Of a stretch of 64,000 bases of DNA, positions 1 through 9,438 are shown piece after piece. The notes beneath the pieces were generated by a model. It was not told the DNA's origin and searched no databases. It worked only from the letters and a program-made list of their open reading frames with translations. Both the position numbers and the translations under genes were made by a program. The stretch is taken from assembly GCF_900113735.1 (NCBI RefSeq), contig NZ_FOQM01000022.1:1-64000 (forward strand), in the 5' to 3' direction. The stretch comes from Bradyrhizobium sp. Gha. GTDB taxonomy: Bacteria; Pseudomonadota; Alphaproteobacteria; Rhizobiales; Xanthobacteraceae. Every line of letters begins with the position of its first letter. The stretch's first letter is position 1.

Positions 1-203
1 GACCCATGGCTCGAAAGAGCCGTCACAATCTCTCGCAGCCCCGAGGCTCCAGAAAGTTGGCCGTACAGCATCGCCACGAATTGCGACTTGGTCGGCAGCC
101 GCCGTACCCGCGCATCCGCATCATGTTCTTCCACAAGCCCTTCAAACTGACGCCACGGCATCAGCTTCAGGACGTCGCGAAATACTGTATTGTGGTGCGG
201 CAT
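1..203 (-). CDS. IS4-family transposase, N-terminal part (runs off left edge)
   Basis: The minus strand reads an open frame from an ATG at 203 to the window edge with no stop. It starts MPHHNTVFRDVLKLMPWRQF and continues with DADARVRRLPTKSQF and GQLSGASGLREI. This is the characteristic N-terminal (DUF4372) region of IS4-type transposases, the DNA-binding part that precedes the DDE nuclease core. Only about 67 residues lie in the window, so the DDE core, the stop and one terminal repeat are outside. The other end of the element should lie between 204 and about 349, before ugd, but I could not pick out a terminal inverted repeat. Whether the copy is intact cannot be judged here. Confidence 0.75.
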   Translation of the reverse strand, partial: MPHHNTVFRDVLKLMPWRQFEGLVEEHDADARVRRLPTKSQFVAMLYGQLSGASGLREIVTALSSHG

Positions 204-349
204 GGCGCTGATCTCCTGTCGTGTCCCGGAACGCTTGCAGACGTCCAGAACCGACTAGAATCAACGCCATGCGCCTTGTCCACAAAATCTAAACCGGACA
301 GCCGTGGGACAAGCCCGGCCATGACGGAATCGTGCACGGTGGCGGAACG

Positions 350-1666
350 TCAGCCCTGTGCCGGCGGGCGGCCCACGCTCTCATAGATGAAGCCGGCCGC
401 CGCCATTTCTTCGGGACGGTAGATGTTGCGCAGATCGACAATGACGGGCTGCACCATGGTTGCCTTCAGCCGGTCCAGATCCAGCGCGCGGAACTGGGTC
501 CACTCGGTGACGACCACCAGCGCGTCGGCGCCCTCCGCGCAGGAATAGGCATCCTCGCAATAGGTGATGCTGGGCAGCTCGCTTTTGGCCTGCTCCATGC
601 CGACGGGATCGAACGCCTTCACCTTCGCGCCCATGTCGAGCAGGCCGGTGACCAGCGGGATCGACGGCGCATCGCGCATGTCGTCGGTGTCGGGCTTGAA
701 GGTGAGGCCGAGCACCGCGATGGTCTTTCCGCGCAAGGAGCCACCGAGCGCCTGGCTCACTTTTCGCGCCATCGCGCGCTTGCGGTTCTCGTTCACGGCC
801 AGCACGGATTCGACGATGCGCAAGGACACATCGTAGTCCTGCGCGATCTTGATCAGCGCCTTGGTGTCCTTCGGGAAACATGAGCCGCCGAAGCCGGGAC
901 CGGCGTGCAGGAACTTGGTGCCGATCCGGTTGTCCAGCCCAATGCCGCGCGCGACCTCCTGCACGTTGGCGCCGACTCGTTCGGAGAGATCGGCGATCTC
1001 GTTGATGAAGGTGATCTTGGTCGCGAGGAACGCATTCGCCGCGTATTTGATCATCTCGGCGGTGCGGCGCGCGGTGAACATCAGCGGCGCCTGGTTCAGT
1101 GACAGCGGGCGATAGATGTCGCCCATCACCTTGCGGCCGCGCTCGTCGGAAGTGCCGACCACGACGCGGTCGGGGAATTTGAAGTCGCGGATCGCGGCGC
1201 CCTCGCGCAGGAATTCCGGATTCGAGGCAACGACCACGTCAGCCCCGGGATTGGCTTCGCGGATAATGCGCTCGACCTCGTCGCCGGTCCCGACAGGCAC
1301 GGTCGACTTCGTCACAACGACGGTGAAGCCGGACAGCGACTGCGCGATCTCCTTGGCGGCGGCGTAGACATAGGAGAGATCGGCGTGACCATCCCCGCGG
1401 CGCGAGGGCGTGCCGACCGCGATGAACACGGCATCGGCATCAGCGACCGGCTTCGCCAAATCCGTCGTGAAGTCGAGCCGCTTGGCCTTCACATTCGTGG
1501 CGACCAATTCGTCGAGGCCAGGCTCGTAGATCGGAATCTCGCCGCGATGGAGCGCCGCGATCTTCTTCTCGTCCTTGTCGACGCAGGTGACCTCGTGACC
1601 GAAATCCGCAAAGCAGGCGCCGGACACCAGTCCGACATAACCCGTGCCGATCATCGCGATGCGCAT
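350..1666 (-). CDS. ugd: UDP-glucose 6-dehydrogenase
   Basis: Oxidises UDP-glucose to UDP-glucuronate with two NAD+, supplying precursors for exopolysaccharide and surface glycans. The 438-residue protein has the usual family length. It begins MRIAMIGTGYVGLVSG, the N-terminal Rossmann loop. The catalytic cysteine motif GPGFGGSCFPKDT lies near residues 255-267, and a second Rossmann-like C-terminal domain (GLTFKPDTDDMRDAPS) follows. The ATG at 1666 is chosen over an upstream in-frame codon at 1702 because the Rossmann strand starts immediately after it. The neighbour on the 3' side is the transposase fragment. The gene at 1858 is divergent. Confidence 0.95.
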   Translation of the reverse strand: MRIAMIGTGYVGLVSGACFADFGHEVTCVDKDEKKIAALHRGEIPIYEPGLDELVATNVKAKRLDFTTDLAKPVADADAVFIAVGTPSRRGDGHADLSYVYAAAKEIAQSLSGFTVVVTKSTVPVGTGDEVERIIREANPGADVVVASNPEFLREGAAIRDFKFPDRVVVGTSDERGRKVMGDIYRPLSLNQAPLMFTARRTAEMIKYAANAFLATKITFINEIADLSERVGANVQEVARGIGLDNRIGTKFLHAGPGFGGSCFPKDTKALIKIAQDYDVSLRIVESVLAVNENRKRAMARKVSQALGGSLRGKTIAVLGLTFKPDTDDMRDAPSIPLVTGLLDMGAKVKAFDPVGMEQAKSELPSITYCEDAYSCAEGADALVVVTEWTQFRALDLDRLKATMVQPVIVDLRNIYRPEEMAAAGFIYESVGRPPAQG

Positions 1667-1857
1667 GAAAATTCCTGTTCTAGCTTGGTTAATGAAACCC
1701 AATCCGGGAGCGGTTTAGCATTTTCCCGTCGGGAAGGAAGAGCCCGCGCTGAGAAACCGGCACGAGACTTGTATCGGTAAAGAAGTCGGAAACCACTGGG
1801 GCCCACACTGCCCCACGCCCGTACATACCGGGCGGAACACGCCTCGAAAAGAGACAT

Positions 1858-2928
1858 ATGACACCATCGGACACGTCAGCTGCAAGCGGGGGGCTTTTCA
1901 AAGCCTCCGCTGCCGCGCGTGTCGATTGGGTCGACTATGCCAAGGGCATCTGCATCGTCATGGTGGTGACGATGCATTCGGTGCTGGGGGTCGAGCTTGC
2001 CGCCGGCGAGACCGGTTTCATGCATGTCGTGGTGGCCTTCGCAAAGCCGTTCCGGATGCCGGACTTCTTCCTGATTTCCGGCCTGTTCCTGCCGCTGGTG
2101 ATCGATCGGGACTGGCGAACCTATCTCGACCGCAAGGTGGTGCATTTCGCTTATTTTTATGTCGTCTGGGTGACAATCCAGTTCGGCTTCAAGGCCCCCG
2201 CCTTTGCCGCTGAAACCGGCTGGCGCGAGGTCGGCCTCTTGTATCTCGAATCCTTCATCGAGCCGTTCGGCACGCTCTGGTTCATCTACCTGCTGCCGGT
2301 CTTCTTCATCGTCACGAAAGTGACACGCCAAATCCCGCCGCTCGCGATCTGGCTTGTCGCTGCCGCGCTGGAGACGGCCCGCGTCACGACCGGCTGGACC
2401 GCAATCGACGAGTTCTGCGCGCGTTTCGTCTATTTCTATTCCGGTTTCCTGTTCGCGCCTTACGTGTTCGCACTGTCGGATCGCGCCAGGAAGCACCCCG
2501 CGCTGTCGCTCGTGGCTCTCGCGACCTGGGTGTCGGTCGATGGCGGCCTCGTCGTATCAGGCGCCAGCGAATGGAGGATCGTCTCGCTCATGCTCGGCTT
2601 TGCCGGTGCGTGCGCGATCATCACGATCGGCACGCTGCTGGCGCGCGCGCATTGGTGCAATTTCCTCCGCTTTTGCGGCGAGCATTCGATCGTGATCTAT
2701 CTCGCCTTCTTCCTGCCGATGGCGGCGACGCGGACACTGCTGCTGCACACCGGATTGATCGCCGACATCGGCACGGTGTCGCTGATCGTCACGGTTCTCG
2801 GCGTGCTGGGATCACTCGCGATCTGGCGGGCCGCGCTGCGGCTGCACGCGGACTTCCTGTTCGAGCGCCCGGATGCATTCTGGATCGCCCCGAGGAAAGC
2901 CGGCACCATTTTGCAGGCCGCGGAATAG
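1858..2928 (+). CDS. Acyltransferase-3 family membrane protein
   Basis: A 356-residue multi-pass membrane protein of the Acyltransferase-3 (OpgC/OatA-like) family, which moves acyl groups onto glycans or other envelope substrates. The family N-terminus is visible as WVDYAKGICIVMVVTMHS (TM1), followed by the FRMPDFFLISGLFLP segment. About ten hydrophobic segments follow, and the C-terminal tail is cytoplasmic. The conserved His of the first helix (MHS) is present. The substrate cannot be told. The gene is divergent from ugd and may modify a glycan, but that is inference from position only. The next gene is convergent, with 5 bp between the stop codons. Confidence 0.8.
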   Translation: MTPSDTSAASGGLFKASAAARVDWVDYAKGICIVMVVTMHSVLGVELAAGETGFMHVVVAFAKPFRMPDFFLISGLFLPLVIDRDWRTYLDRKVVHFAYFYVVWVTIQFGFKAPAFAAETGWREVGLLYLESFIEPFGTLWFIYLLPVFFIVTKVTRQIPPLAIWLVAAALETARVTTGWTAIDEFCARFVYFYSGFLFAPYVFALSDRARKHPALSLVALATWVSVDGGLVVSGASEWRIVSLMLGFAGACAIITIGTLLARAHWCNFLRFCGEHSIVIYLAFFLPMAATRTLLLHTGLIADIGTVSLIVTVLGVLGSLAIWRAALRLHADFLFERPDAFWIAPRKAGTILQAAE

Positions 2929-2933
2929 GCCGC

Positions 2934-3905
2934 TCACGGTCGAAGATACAGGGCTCCCGTCGTCCGTCCGGCTTCCAGGTCGGCCTGCGCCAGCGCGGCG
3001 TCCCGCAGGCTGTAGGCCGTCCCGCTTACCTGCAGCACACCGTCGCTGATCGCCGCCAGCACACGCCCGGCGGAACGGCTGTATGCATCGGCATCGTTCA
3101 TGTGGGCCATGACGCTCGGCCGCGCCAGCATCAGGCTGCGCCGCGGTCCGAGATCATGGAGATCGAGTGAGGGGATCGGCCCGGCGGATTGACCAATGCT
3201 CGCAACGACGCCGAATGGCCGCACGCAGCCAAGCGTCTTCTGCAACGTCGTGCCGCCGACGCCGTCATAGGCGACATCGACGCCTCGTCCGGCCGTGAGA
3301 CCGGCGACGCCTGCGGCGAAATCGGCGTCGCGCCCGACGATCAGGTGAGAGGCGCCGGCAGCGCGGGCGATTTCGACCTTCGCCGGTGAGCCGACCGTTC
3401 CGATCACGACCGCCCCGAGCGCACTGGCCCAGCGCGTCAGCACCTGACCGAGCCCGCCGGCTGCGCTATGCACGAGGATCGTCGTACCCCGACCAACCGG
3501 GAAAATGCGCGTGAGCAACATGTCGGCCGTGATGCCCTTGACGAACGCTGCGGCAACGGCCTCATCCGGCAAGCTCGCCGGAAGCTTCACGCAGCGCCAG
3601 GCCGGCAGGTTGCGTTCGGAGGCATAGGCGCCAACCGGTGCGCCCGCATAGGCGACGCGGTCCCCGGGCTCGAGGCCAGTCACCTCGGTACCGACAGCCG
3701 CAACGACGCCGACCGCCTCGACCCCGGGAATCCGCTCGGGCGGCAGCGCATAGAGGCCGATACGCTGATAGATGTCGATGGAATTGACGCCGATCGCGGT
3801 CTGCCGCAGCCGGATTTCGCCGCGCCCCGGCGGCGGCAGATCGGCGCTCGCCAGTTCGAGCTGGTCGACGCCACCGGGCGCCTTCAATCTCACGATCACG
3901 GCCAT
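2934..3905 (-). CDS. Zinc-type alcohol dehydrogenase / quinone oxidoreductase family protein
   Basis: A medium-chain dehydrogenase/reductase of the NADPH:quinone oxidoreductase branch, 323 residues. The GroES-like half has the motif IPGVEAVGVVAAVG followed by GDRVAYAG. The Rossmann half has VHSAAGGLGQVLTRWA near residues 145-160, the NADPH-binding loop. No structural zinc cysteine cluster is seen, which fits the Qor subfamily. The ATG at 3905 is preceded by AGGAGG at a good distance, so it is preferred to a TTG two codons earlier. It is divergently transcribed from a LysR gene 98 bp away and is the likely target of that regulator. The substrate is unknown. Confidence 0.88.
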   Translation of the reverse strand: MAVIVRLKAPGGVDQLELASADLPPPGRGEIRLRQTAIGVNSIDIYQRIGLYALPPERIPGVEAVGVVAAVGTEVTGLEPGDRVAYAGAPVGAYASERNLPAWRCVKLPASLPDEAVAAAFVKGITADMLLTRIFPVGRGTTILVHSAAGGLGQVLTRWASALGAVVIGTVGSPAKVEIARAAGASHLIVGRDADFAAGVAGLTAGRGVDVAYDGVGGTTLQKTLGCVRPFGVVASIGQSAGPIPSLDLHDLGPRRSLMLARPSVMAHMNDADAYSRSAGRVLAAISDGVLQVSGTAYSLRDAALAQADLEAGRTTGALYLRP

Positions 3906-4003
3906 GTCCAAGTCCTCCTGTCGATGATGGAAAGGACTATGGGACAGCGTGAAGATCTGCGAAACCGCTCATAACAGAGACCTTATTGTGAGAATTTGCA
4001 CAG

Positions 4004-4846
4004 ATGGACTGGACCGACCTGCAGCACTTCCTGGCGCTCGCACGCGAGGGCACCTTGTCTGCCGCGGCGAGGAGCCTGAACGTCGACCACGTGACCGTGG
4101 CCCGCCGCGTCGCTGCCCTGGAAGCCTCCATGTCGCTCAAGCTCGTGGACCGCAGGCCGCGCAGCTACGAGCTCACCGAAGACGGCAAGCGCCTTGCCAA
4201 GATCGGGGCACCGATGGCCGAGACGGCGTTTGCGGTGGAGCGCGCCGCATTGGCCTCGAAATCCGAGATCGGCGGCGAGATCACGATCAGCGCGCCGCCG
4301 TCGCTCGCCAATCTCCTGATCGCGCCGCGGCTGGTGCGGCTGCGACAGCAGCATCCGGGCATCCGGATCAAGCTGATCGGCGAGAAGCGCACGGCCTCAC
4401 TCAATCGCCGCGAGGCTGATCTGGCGCTTCGGCTGTCGCGTCCGACGGAGCCGGGATTGGTTGCCCGCAAGATCGGCTATTTCGAGTTCGCCCTCTACGG
4501 CTCGCCCGACTATCTGAAGGCCACGCCCGCGCGTGCTTTCGCTTTCGTCGCCTACGATTCCAGCATGGATGAGGTTCCGCAACAGCGATGGCTGATGCGC
4601 TTCGCCGGCGCGCGCGAGATCGTGCTTCGCACCAACGATCTGGAGAACCAGGCCGCTGCCGCCAGGACCGGAATTGGGCTCGCGGCGTTGCCGAAATTCC
4701 TTGGCGAGCCCGACCCACGGCTGGAACGCCATGACGTCGGTGGGCGCCCCGTCGGGCGCGAGATCTGGCTGGTCCTGCATCGCGACCTGCGCCGTACGCC
4801 CGCGATACGCGCGGTCGCAAGTTTCATCGAAAGCTGCCTGGCCTGA
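4004..4846 (+). CDS. LysR-family transcriptional regulator
   Basis: A 280-residue LysR-type regulator. The N-terminal winged helix-turn-helix runs over about residues 1-60 (DLQHFLALAREGTLSAAARS, then a recognition helix containing HVTVARRVAALE). The substrate-binding domain follows, with the GEITISAPPSLANLLIAPRL segment and the helix that reads as an effector-domain strand. By family rule it should regulate the divergently transcribed quinone oxidoreductase gene from the 98-bp spacer, possibly along with itself. The effector is unknown. Confidence 0.9.
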   Translation: MDWTDLQHFLALAREGTLSAAARSLNVDHVTVARRVAALEASMSLKLVDRRPRSYELTEDGKRLAKIGAPMAETAFAVERAALASKSEIGGEITISAPPSLANLLIAPRLVRLRQQHPGIRIKLIGEKRTASLNRREADLALRLSRPTEPGLVARKIGYFEFALYGSPDYLKATPARAFAFVAYDSSMDEVPQQRWLMRFAGAREIVLRTNDLENQAAAARTGIGLAALPKFLGEPDPRLERHDVGGRPVGREIWLVLHRDLRRTPAIRAVASFIESCLA

Positions 4847-4945
4847 TCTCACGGCCTTGCCGGCCGCGTGATTTGTCTGTGCGAGTCGGCAAAATTGCTG
4901 GATGTCGAGGCTGTCTTTTGCCGCAAAAATTCATACATTGCGGCC

Positions 4946-7900
4946 ATGCCAAAAACCTCTTCGAAGATATCAGCCAAAGCCGACACCAAGCCCGTTGCCG
5001 CGACAGCTGCTGCCAAACCGGTCGCAGCCAAGGCGGCTGGAAAAGGCGACCACGTCTTCCTGGTCGACGGTTCCTCCTACATCTTCCGCGCCTATCACGC
5101 GCTGCCGCCGCTGAATCGCAAGTCGGACGGGTTGCAGGTCAATGCCGTGCTCGGTTTCTGCAACATGCTGTGGAAGCTGCTCCGCGACATGCCCGAGGAC
5201 AACCGTCCGACGCATCTGGCGATCGTCTTCGACAAGTCGGAGATCACCTTCCGCAACAAGATCTATCCCGACTACAAGGCGCACCGGCCGCCGGCGCCCG
5301 ACGATCTGATCCCGCAATTTTCGCTGATCCGTGAAGCCGTTCGCGCCTTCGACCTGCCCTGCCTGGAACAGGTCGGCTACGAAGCCGACGATCTGATCGC
5401 AACCTATGTGCGCCAGGCCTGCGAGCGCGGCGCGAGCGCAACCATCGTGTCCTCCGACAAGGACCTGATGCAGCTCGTCACCGATTGCGTCACCATGTAC
5501 GACACCATGAAGGATCGCCGCATCGGCATTCCCGAGGTGATCGAGAAATTCGGCGTGCCGCCGGAGAAGGTCGTTGAGGTGCAGGCGCTGGCCGGCGATT
5601 CCACCGACAACGTGCCTGGCGTTCCCGGCATCGGCATCAAGACCGCCGCGCAGCTGATCGTCGAATATGGCGATCTTGAACAGCTCCTGTTCCGTGCCTC
5701 CGAGATCAAGCAGCCGAAACGGCGCGAGGCGCTGATCGAGAATGCCGAGAAGGCGCGGATCTCACGCCAGCTCGTGTTGCTCGACGACAAGGTCGATCTG
5801 GAGGTGCCGCTGGACGATCTCGCCGTTCACGAGCCCGACGCGCGCAAGCTGGTCGCCTTCCTGAAGGCGATGGAATTCACCACGCTGACGCGCCGCGTCG
5901 CCGACTATTCGCAGATCGACCTTGCCAGCGTCGATGCCGATCCCGGCTATGCGAGCGGTGCCAGCGTGTTCTCGCCGCTGCCGCCGTCGGACGTCGTGCC
6001 CGCCCCGGGCGCCGGCACTCCGGCGCAGGCCCGGCCGAGCGAGCGCAACACATCGGCGGGCAAGGAGGACAAGGCGGCTAGTCCGAAGGGCGCGCCGATT
6101 TCGCTCGCGGTTGCGCGCGAGGAGGCGCTGCGCAAGCTGCCTGTCGACCGCAGCAAGTACCAGGCGATCAAATCGGTGAAGGAGCTCAACGCCTTCATCA
6201 GCCGCATTCACGACGCTGGCCACGTCGCCATCGAGACGAGAGGAAACTCGATCGATCCGATGCAGGCGGATCTCTGCGGCATTGCGCTGGCGCTGGCGCC
6301 GAACGAGGCCTGCTACGTGCCGCTCGCGCACAAGCGGTCCGGCGGCGGCGCCGGCCTGTTCGACGCCGGCCTTGCGCCGGACCAGGTCACGCATGACGAC
6401 GCCATCGAAGCGCTGAGGCCAGTGCTGGAATCGGCCGGCATTCTCAAGATCGGTTTCGACGTCAAGTTCACTGCCGTGATGCTGGCGCAGCATGGCATCA
6501 CCTTGCGCAACACCGACGATGCACAACTGATCTCCTACGTGCTCGACGCCGGCCGCGGCTCGCATGCGATCGAACCGCTCTCGGAGCGCTGGTTCGGCCA
6601 CGCCATGTTGAAGGAGAGCGAGTTGCTCGGCAGCGGCAAGGGCAAGATCACCTTCGACCAGGTGCCGATCGAGAAGGCAGCGCCGCTGTCGGCCGAGGGC
6701 GCCGACATGGCCTTGCGGGTCTGGCGCGTGCTGAAGCCGCGCCTCACAGCAGAGCACATGACCACCGTTTACGAGACACTCGAGCGTCCGCTGGTATCGG
6801 TGCTCGCGCGCATGGAACGGCGCGGCATCTCGATCGACCGCCAGGTGTTGTCCCGGCTATCCGGCGACTTCGCCCAGACTGCGGCGCGCGTCGAAGCCGA
6901 AATCCAGGAGATCGCGGGCGAGCCGGTCAACGTCGGCAGCCCCAAGCAGATCGGCGACATCCTGTTCGGCAAGATGGGCCTGCCAGGCGGCACCAAGACC
7001 AAGACCGGCGCGTGGTCGACCACCGCACAGGTGCTCGACGAGCTGGCCGAGCAGGGCCATGATTTTCCGCGCAAGATTCTGGAGTGGCGCCAGGTCTCGA
7101 AGCTGAAATCGACCTACACCGACGCACTGCCGACCTATGTCAACCCACAGACCCATCGCGTGCACACGACCTACGCGCTGGCCGCGACCACGACGGGCCG
7201 GCTGTCTTCGAACGAGCCGAACTTGCAGAACATTCCGGTGCGCACCGAGGACGGCCGAAAAATCCGCCGCGCCTTCATCGCGACGCCGGGCCACAAGCTC
7301 GTCTCTGCCGACTATTCGCAGATCGAGCTGCGGCTGCTGGCTGAAATCGCCGACATCCCCGTGCTGAAACAAGCGTTCAAGGACGGCCTCGACATTCACG
7401 CGATGACCGCGTCGGAAATGTTCGGCGTTCCGATCAAGGGCATGCCGAGCGAAATCCGCCGCCGCGCCAAGGCGATCAATTTCGGCATCATCTACGGCAT
7501 CTCGGCGTTCGGCCTCGCCAACCAGCTCGGCATCGCGCGCGAAGAGGCGTCGGCCTACATCAAGAAATACTTTGAGCGCTTTCCCGGCATTCGCGCCTAT
7601 ATGGACGAGACGCGAGATTTCTGCCGGAACCACGGCTATGTCACTACGCTGTTCGGCCGCAAGTGCCACTACCCCGACATCAAGGCCTCGAACGCTTCGG
7701 TGCGCGCCTTCAACGAGCGCGCCGCGATCAACGCGCGGCTGCAAGGCACCGCCGCCGACATCATCCGCCGCGCGATGACGCGGGTGGAAGATGCGTTGGC
7801 GCAGAAGAAGCTCTCGGCACAGATGCTCTTGCAGGTGCATGACGAATTGATCTTCGAGGTGCCCGACGCCGAGGTCGAGGCGACGTTGCCCGTCGTGCAA

Positions 7901-7996
7901 CACGTGATGCAGGACGCACCGTTCCCGGCCGTGCTGCTGTCGGTACCGTTGCATGTCGATGCGCGCGCGGCGAACAATTGGGACGAGGCGCATTAG
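4946..7996 (+). CDS. polA: DNA polymerase I with degenerate 3'-5' exonuclease domain
   Basis: Replication and repair polymerase, 1016 residues. A Lys/Ala-rich tail of about 30 residues precedes the 5'-3' exonuclease (DGSSYIFRAYHALPPL and following). A 3'-5' exonuclease-fold domain covers about residues 400-610. The polymerase domain carries motif A (DYSQIELRLL), motif B (RRRAKAINFGIIYG) and motif C (QVHDELIFEV), so polymerase activity is expected. The exonuclease fold lacks the four carboxylates and the tyrosine: the DxE of motif I is E430-T-R432, the motif II Asp is T509, and motif III reads L581...G585 instead of Y...D. Proofreading is therefore probably lost. The ATG at 4946 is preferred to an upstream codon at 4868 because the extra residues resemble no PolA sequence. 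Confidence 0.96.
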   Translation: MPKTSSKISAKADTKPVAATAAAKPVAAKAAGKGDHVFLVDGSSYIFRAYHALPPLNRKSDGLQVNAVLGFCNMLWKLLRDMPEDNRPTHLAIVFDKSEITFRNKIYPDYKAHRPPAPDDLIPQFSLIREAVRAFDLPCLEQVGYEADDLIATYVRQACERGASATIVSSDKDLMQLVTDCVTMYDTMKDRRIGIPEVIEKFGVPPEKVVEVQALAGDSTDNVPGVPGIGIKTAAQLIVEYGDLEQLLFRASEIKQPKRREALIENAEKARISRQLVLLDDKVDLEVPLDDLAVHEPDARKLVAFLKAMEFTTLTRRVADYSQIDLASVDADPGYASGASVFSPLPPSDVVPAPGAGTPAQARPSERNTSAGKEDKAASPKGAPISLAVAREEALRKLPVDRSKYQAIKSVKELNAFISRIHDAGHVAIETRGNSIDPMQADLCGIALALAPNEACYVPLAHKRSGGGAGLFDAGLAPDQVTHDDAIEALRPVLESAGILKIGFDVKFTAVMLAQHGITLRNTDDAQLISYVLDAGRGSHAIEPLSERWFGHAMLKESELLGSGKGKITFDQVPIEKAAPLSAEGADMALRVWRVLKPRLTAEHMTTVYETLERPLVSVLARMERRGISIDRQVLSRLSGDFAQTAARVEAEIQEIAGEPVNVGSPKQIGDILFGKMGLPGGTKTKTGAWSTTAQVLDELAEQGHDFPRKILEWRQVSKLKSTYTDALPTYVNPQTHRVHTTYALAATTTGRLSSNEPNLQNIPVRTEDGRKIRRAFIATPGHKLVSADYSQIELRLLAEIADIPVLKQAFKDGLDIHAMTASEMFGVPIKGMPSEIRRRAKAINFGIIYGISAFGLANQLGIAREEASAYIKKYFERFPGIRAYMDETRDFCRNHGYVTTLFGRKCHYPDIKASNASVRAFNERAAINARLQGTAADIIRRAMTRVEDALAQKKLSAQMLLQVHDELIFEVPDAEVEATLPVVQHVMQDAPFPAVLLSVPLHVDARAANNWDEAH

Positions 7997-8009
7997 GGGG
8001 GCCGTCCCG

Positions 8010-8543
8010 ATGAAAATCGCCGCCATTTCCGGCAGCCTGCGCGCGGGTTCGAGCAACACGGCCGTGTTGCGCGCAGCCGCTCGGCTCGCGCCAGATGGTG
8101 TCGAGGTGATGCAGTTCGAAGGAATTGCAGGGCTGCCTTTCTTCAATCCGGATCTCGATGATGACAACGTGCCTGCACCGGTCGGCGCCATGCGCGAGAT
8201 GATCGGCAGCGTCGACGGGCTGCTGATCTCGAGCCCTGAATATGCCCGCGGCGTCGCTGGGGTCTTGAAGAACGCGCTCGATTGGCTTGTCGGCAGCCAC
8301 GAATTTCCCGATAAGCCCGTCGCGCTGATCAACACGTCGCCGCGCGCGACACACGCGCTGGCCGCCCTGAGGCTGACGCTGGAGACGATGTCGGCCCGCC
8401 TCGCCACGGACGCCTGCCTGACACTGCCGCTGCTCGGCGGAGCCTGGGACGAGCACAGCATCGCCGCTGATCCCGCCCTCGCAGAGCCGTTGCGCGTGGC
8501 GATGGAGCGTTTCGCGGCCTTCATCAGCACCGTGCAGGCCTAG
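8010..8543 (+). CDS. NADPH-dependent FMN reductase family protein
   Basis: A 177-residue flavodoxin-like reductase. It starts MKIAAISGSLRAGSSNTAVL, the phosphate-binding loop for FMN (GSLRxxSxN). SSPEYARGVAGVLKNALDWL follows near residues 75-95, the family signature (PEYN-like, here PEYARG) that contacts the flavin. The likely reaction is NAD(P)H-dependent reduction of FMN, quinones or small electrophiles. Its start lies 13 bp after the polA stop, so the two may be cotranscribed. The ATG at 8010 is chosen because the first strand begins there. Confidence 0.88.
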   Translation: MKIAAISGSLRAGSSNTAVLRAAARLAPDGVEVMQFEGIAGLPFFNPDLDDDNVPAPVGAMREMIGSVDGLLISSPEYARGVAGVLKNALDWLVGSHEFPDKPVALINTSPRATHALAALRLTLETMSARLATDACLTLPLLGGAWDEHSIAADPALAEPLRVAMERFAAFISTVQA

Positions 8544-8639
8544 GCGTCGGACCGAACGAATTGTCCTCCGTGCAATTGCGCGATGGCCTCACATCGCCGC
8601 GCATATTAGAACCGGCGCAGCTCCCGCACCGGTTCGATC

Positions 8640-9275
8640 ATGCCCCACACCTCGGCCTTGCTCGGCTTTGCCCTCGTCTGCCTCGGACTCGTGCTCACGC
8701 CAGGGCCGAACATGATCTATCTGATCTCACGCTCGATCACGCAGGGACCGGCGGCCGGGATCGTCTCGCTCGGCGGCGTCGCGCTGGGCTTCCTGTTCTA
8801 CATGCTGTGCGCGGCGTTCGGCATCACGGCGCTGCTGCTCGCGATTCCCTTTGCCTATGACGCGCTGCGCTTTGCCGGTGCCGGCTACATGCTCTGGCTC
8901 GCGTGGCAGGCGGTGAAACCGGGCGGTCGCTCGCCGTTCCAGGTGAAGCAGCTCGCGATCGACAGCCCGCCCAAATTGTTCGCGATGGGGCTCGTCACCA
9001 ACCTGCTCAACCCGAAGATCGCGATGTTGTATCTGGCGCTGTTGCCCCAGTTCATCGATCCCGCCGCCGGCAGCGTGCTGACGCAGTCGGTGGTGCTGGG
9101 CGCGATCCAGATCGTGATCAGCATCAGCGTCAATGCGATCATCGCGCTGGCGGCCGGATCGATCGCGCTGTTCCTGGCCAGGCGACCAAGCTGGATGCTG
9201 GTGCAGCGCTGGGTGATGAGCACCGTGCTGGCCGGGCTTGCGGTCAGGATGGCGGTCGAAGCGCGGAAGGTGTGA
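8640..9275 (+). CDS. LysE/RhtB-family exporter
   Basis: A 211-residue inner-membrane protein of the LysE/RhtB translocator family, which exports amino acids or their analogues using the proton gradient. The N-terminal family pattern is LVCLGLVLTPGPNMIYLISR, with the PGP(N) motif near residue 23. It is followed by GPAAGIVSLGGVALGFL, and about six hydrophobic segments fit the family. The middle NLLNPKIAMLYLALLPQF segment is also characteristic. The substrate cannot be inferred. The gene ends just before a palindromic repeat cluster. Confidence 0.9.
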   Translation: MPHTSALLGFALVCLGLVLTPGPNMIYLISRSITQGPAAGIVSLGGVALGFLFYMLCAAFGITALLLAIPFAYDALRFAGAGYMLWLAWQAVKPGGRSPFQVKQLAIDSPPKLFAMGLVTNLLNPKIAMLYLALLPQFIDPAAGSVLTQSVVLGAIQIVISISVNAIIALAAGSIALFLARRPSWMLVQRWVMSTVLAGLAVRMAVEARKV

Positions 9276-9285
9276 GCTTTTTCTT

Positions 9286-9428
9286 CCTTCTCCCCATGCG
9301 GGAGAAGGTGGCGCGAAGCGCCGGATGAGGGGTTCTCACAACGCGCAATACCGTTCGTGAGGATAGAGACCCCTCAGCCCGTCTCGCCGCTACGCCTCGA
9401 GCCACCCTCTCCCGCAAGGGGAGAGGGT
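9286..9428. repeat. Pair of palindromic intergenic repeats
   Basis: The spacer between two convergent genes holds CCTTCTCCCCATGCGGGAGAAGG (two short arms) and, about 100 bp later, the inversely oriented CCCTCTCCCGCAAGGGGAGAGG. Between them are GGCGCGAAGCGCCGGATGAGG and its approximate complement. This is the layout of REP-like elements common between Bradyrhizobium genes. Related single hairpins occur at 10803-10840 and 55182-55209. It may also act as a bidirectional terminator. Confidence 0.8.
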
Positions 9429-9438
9429 AAGAGCGCCC

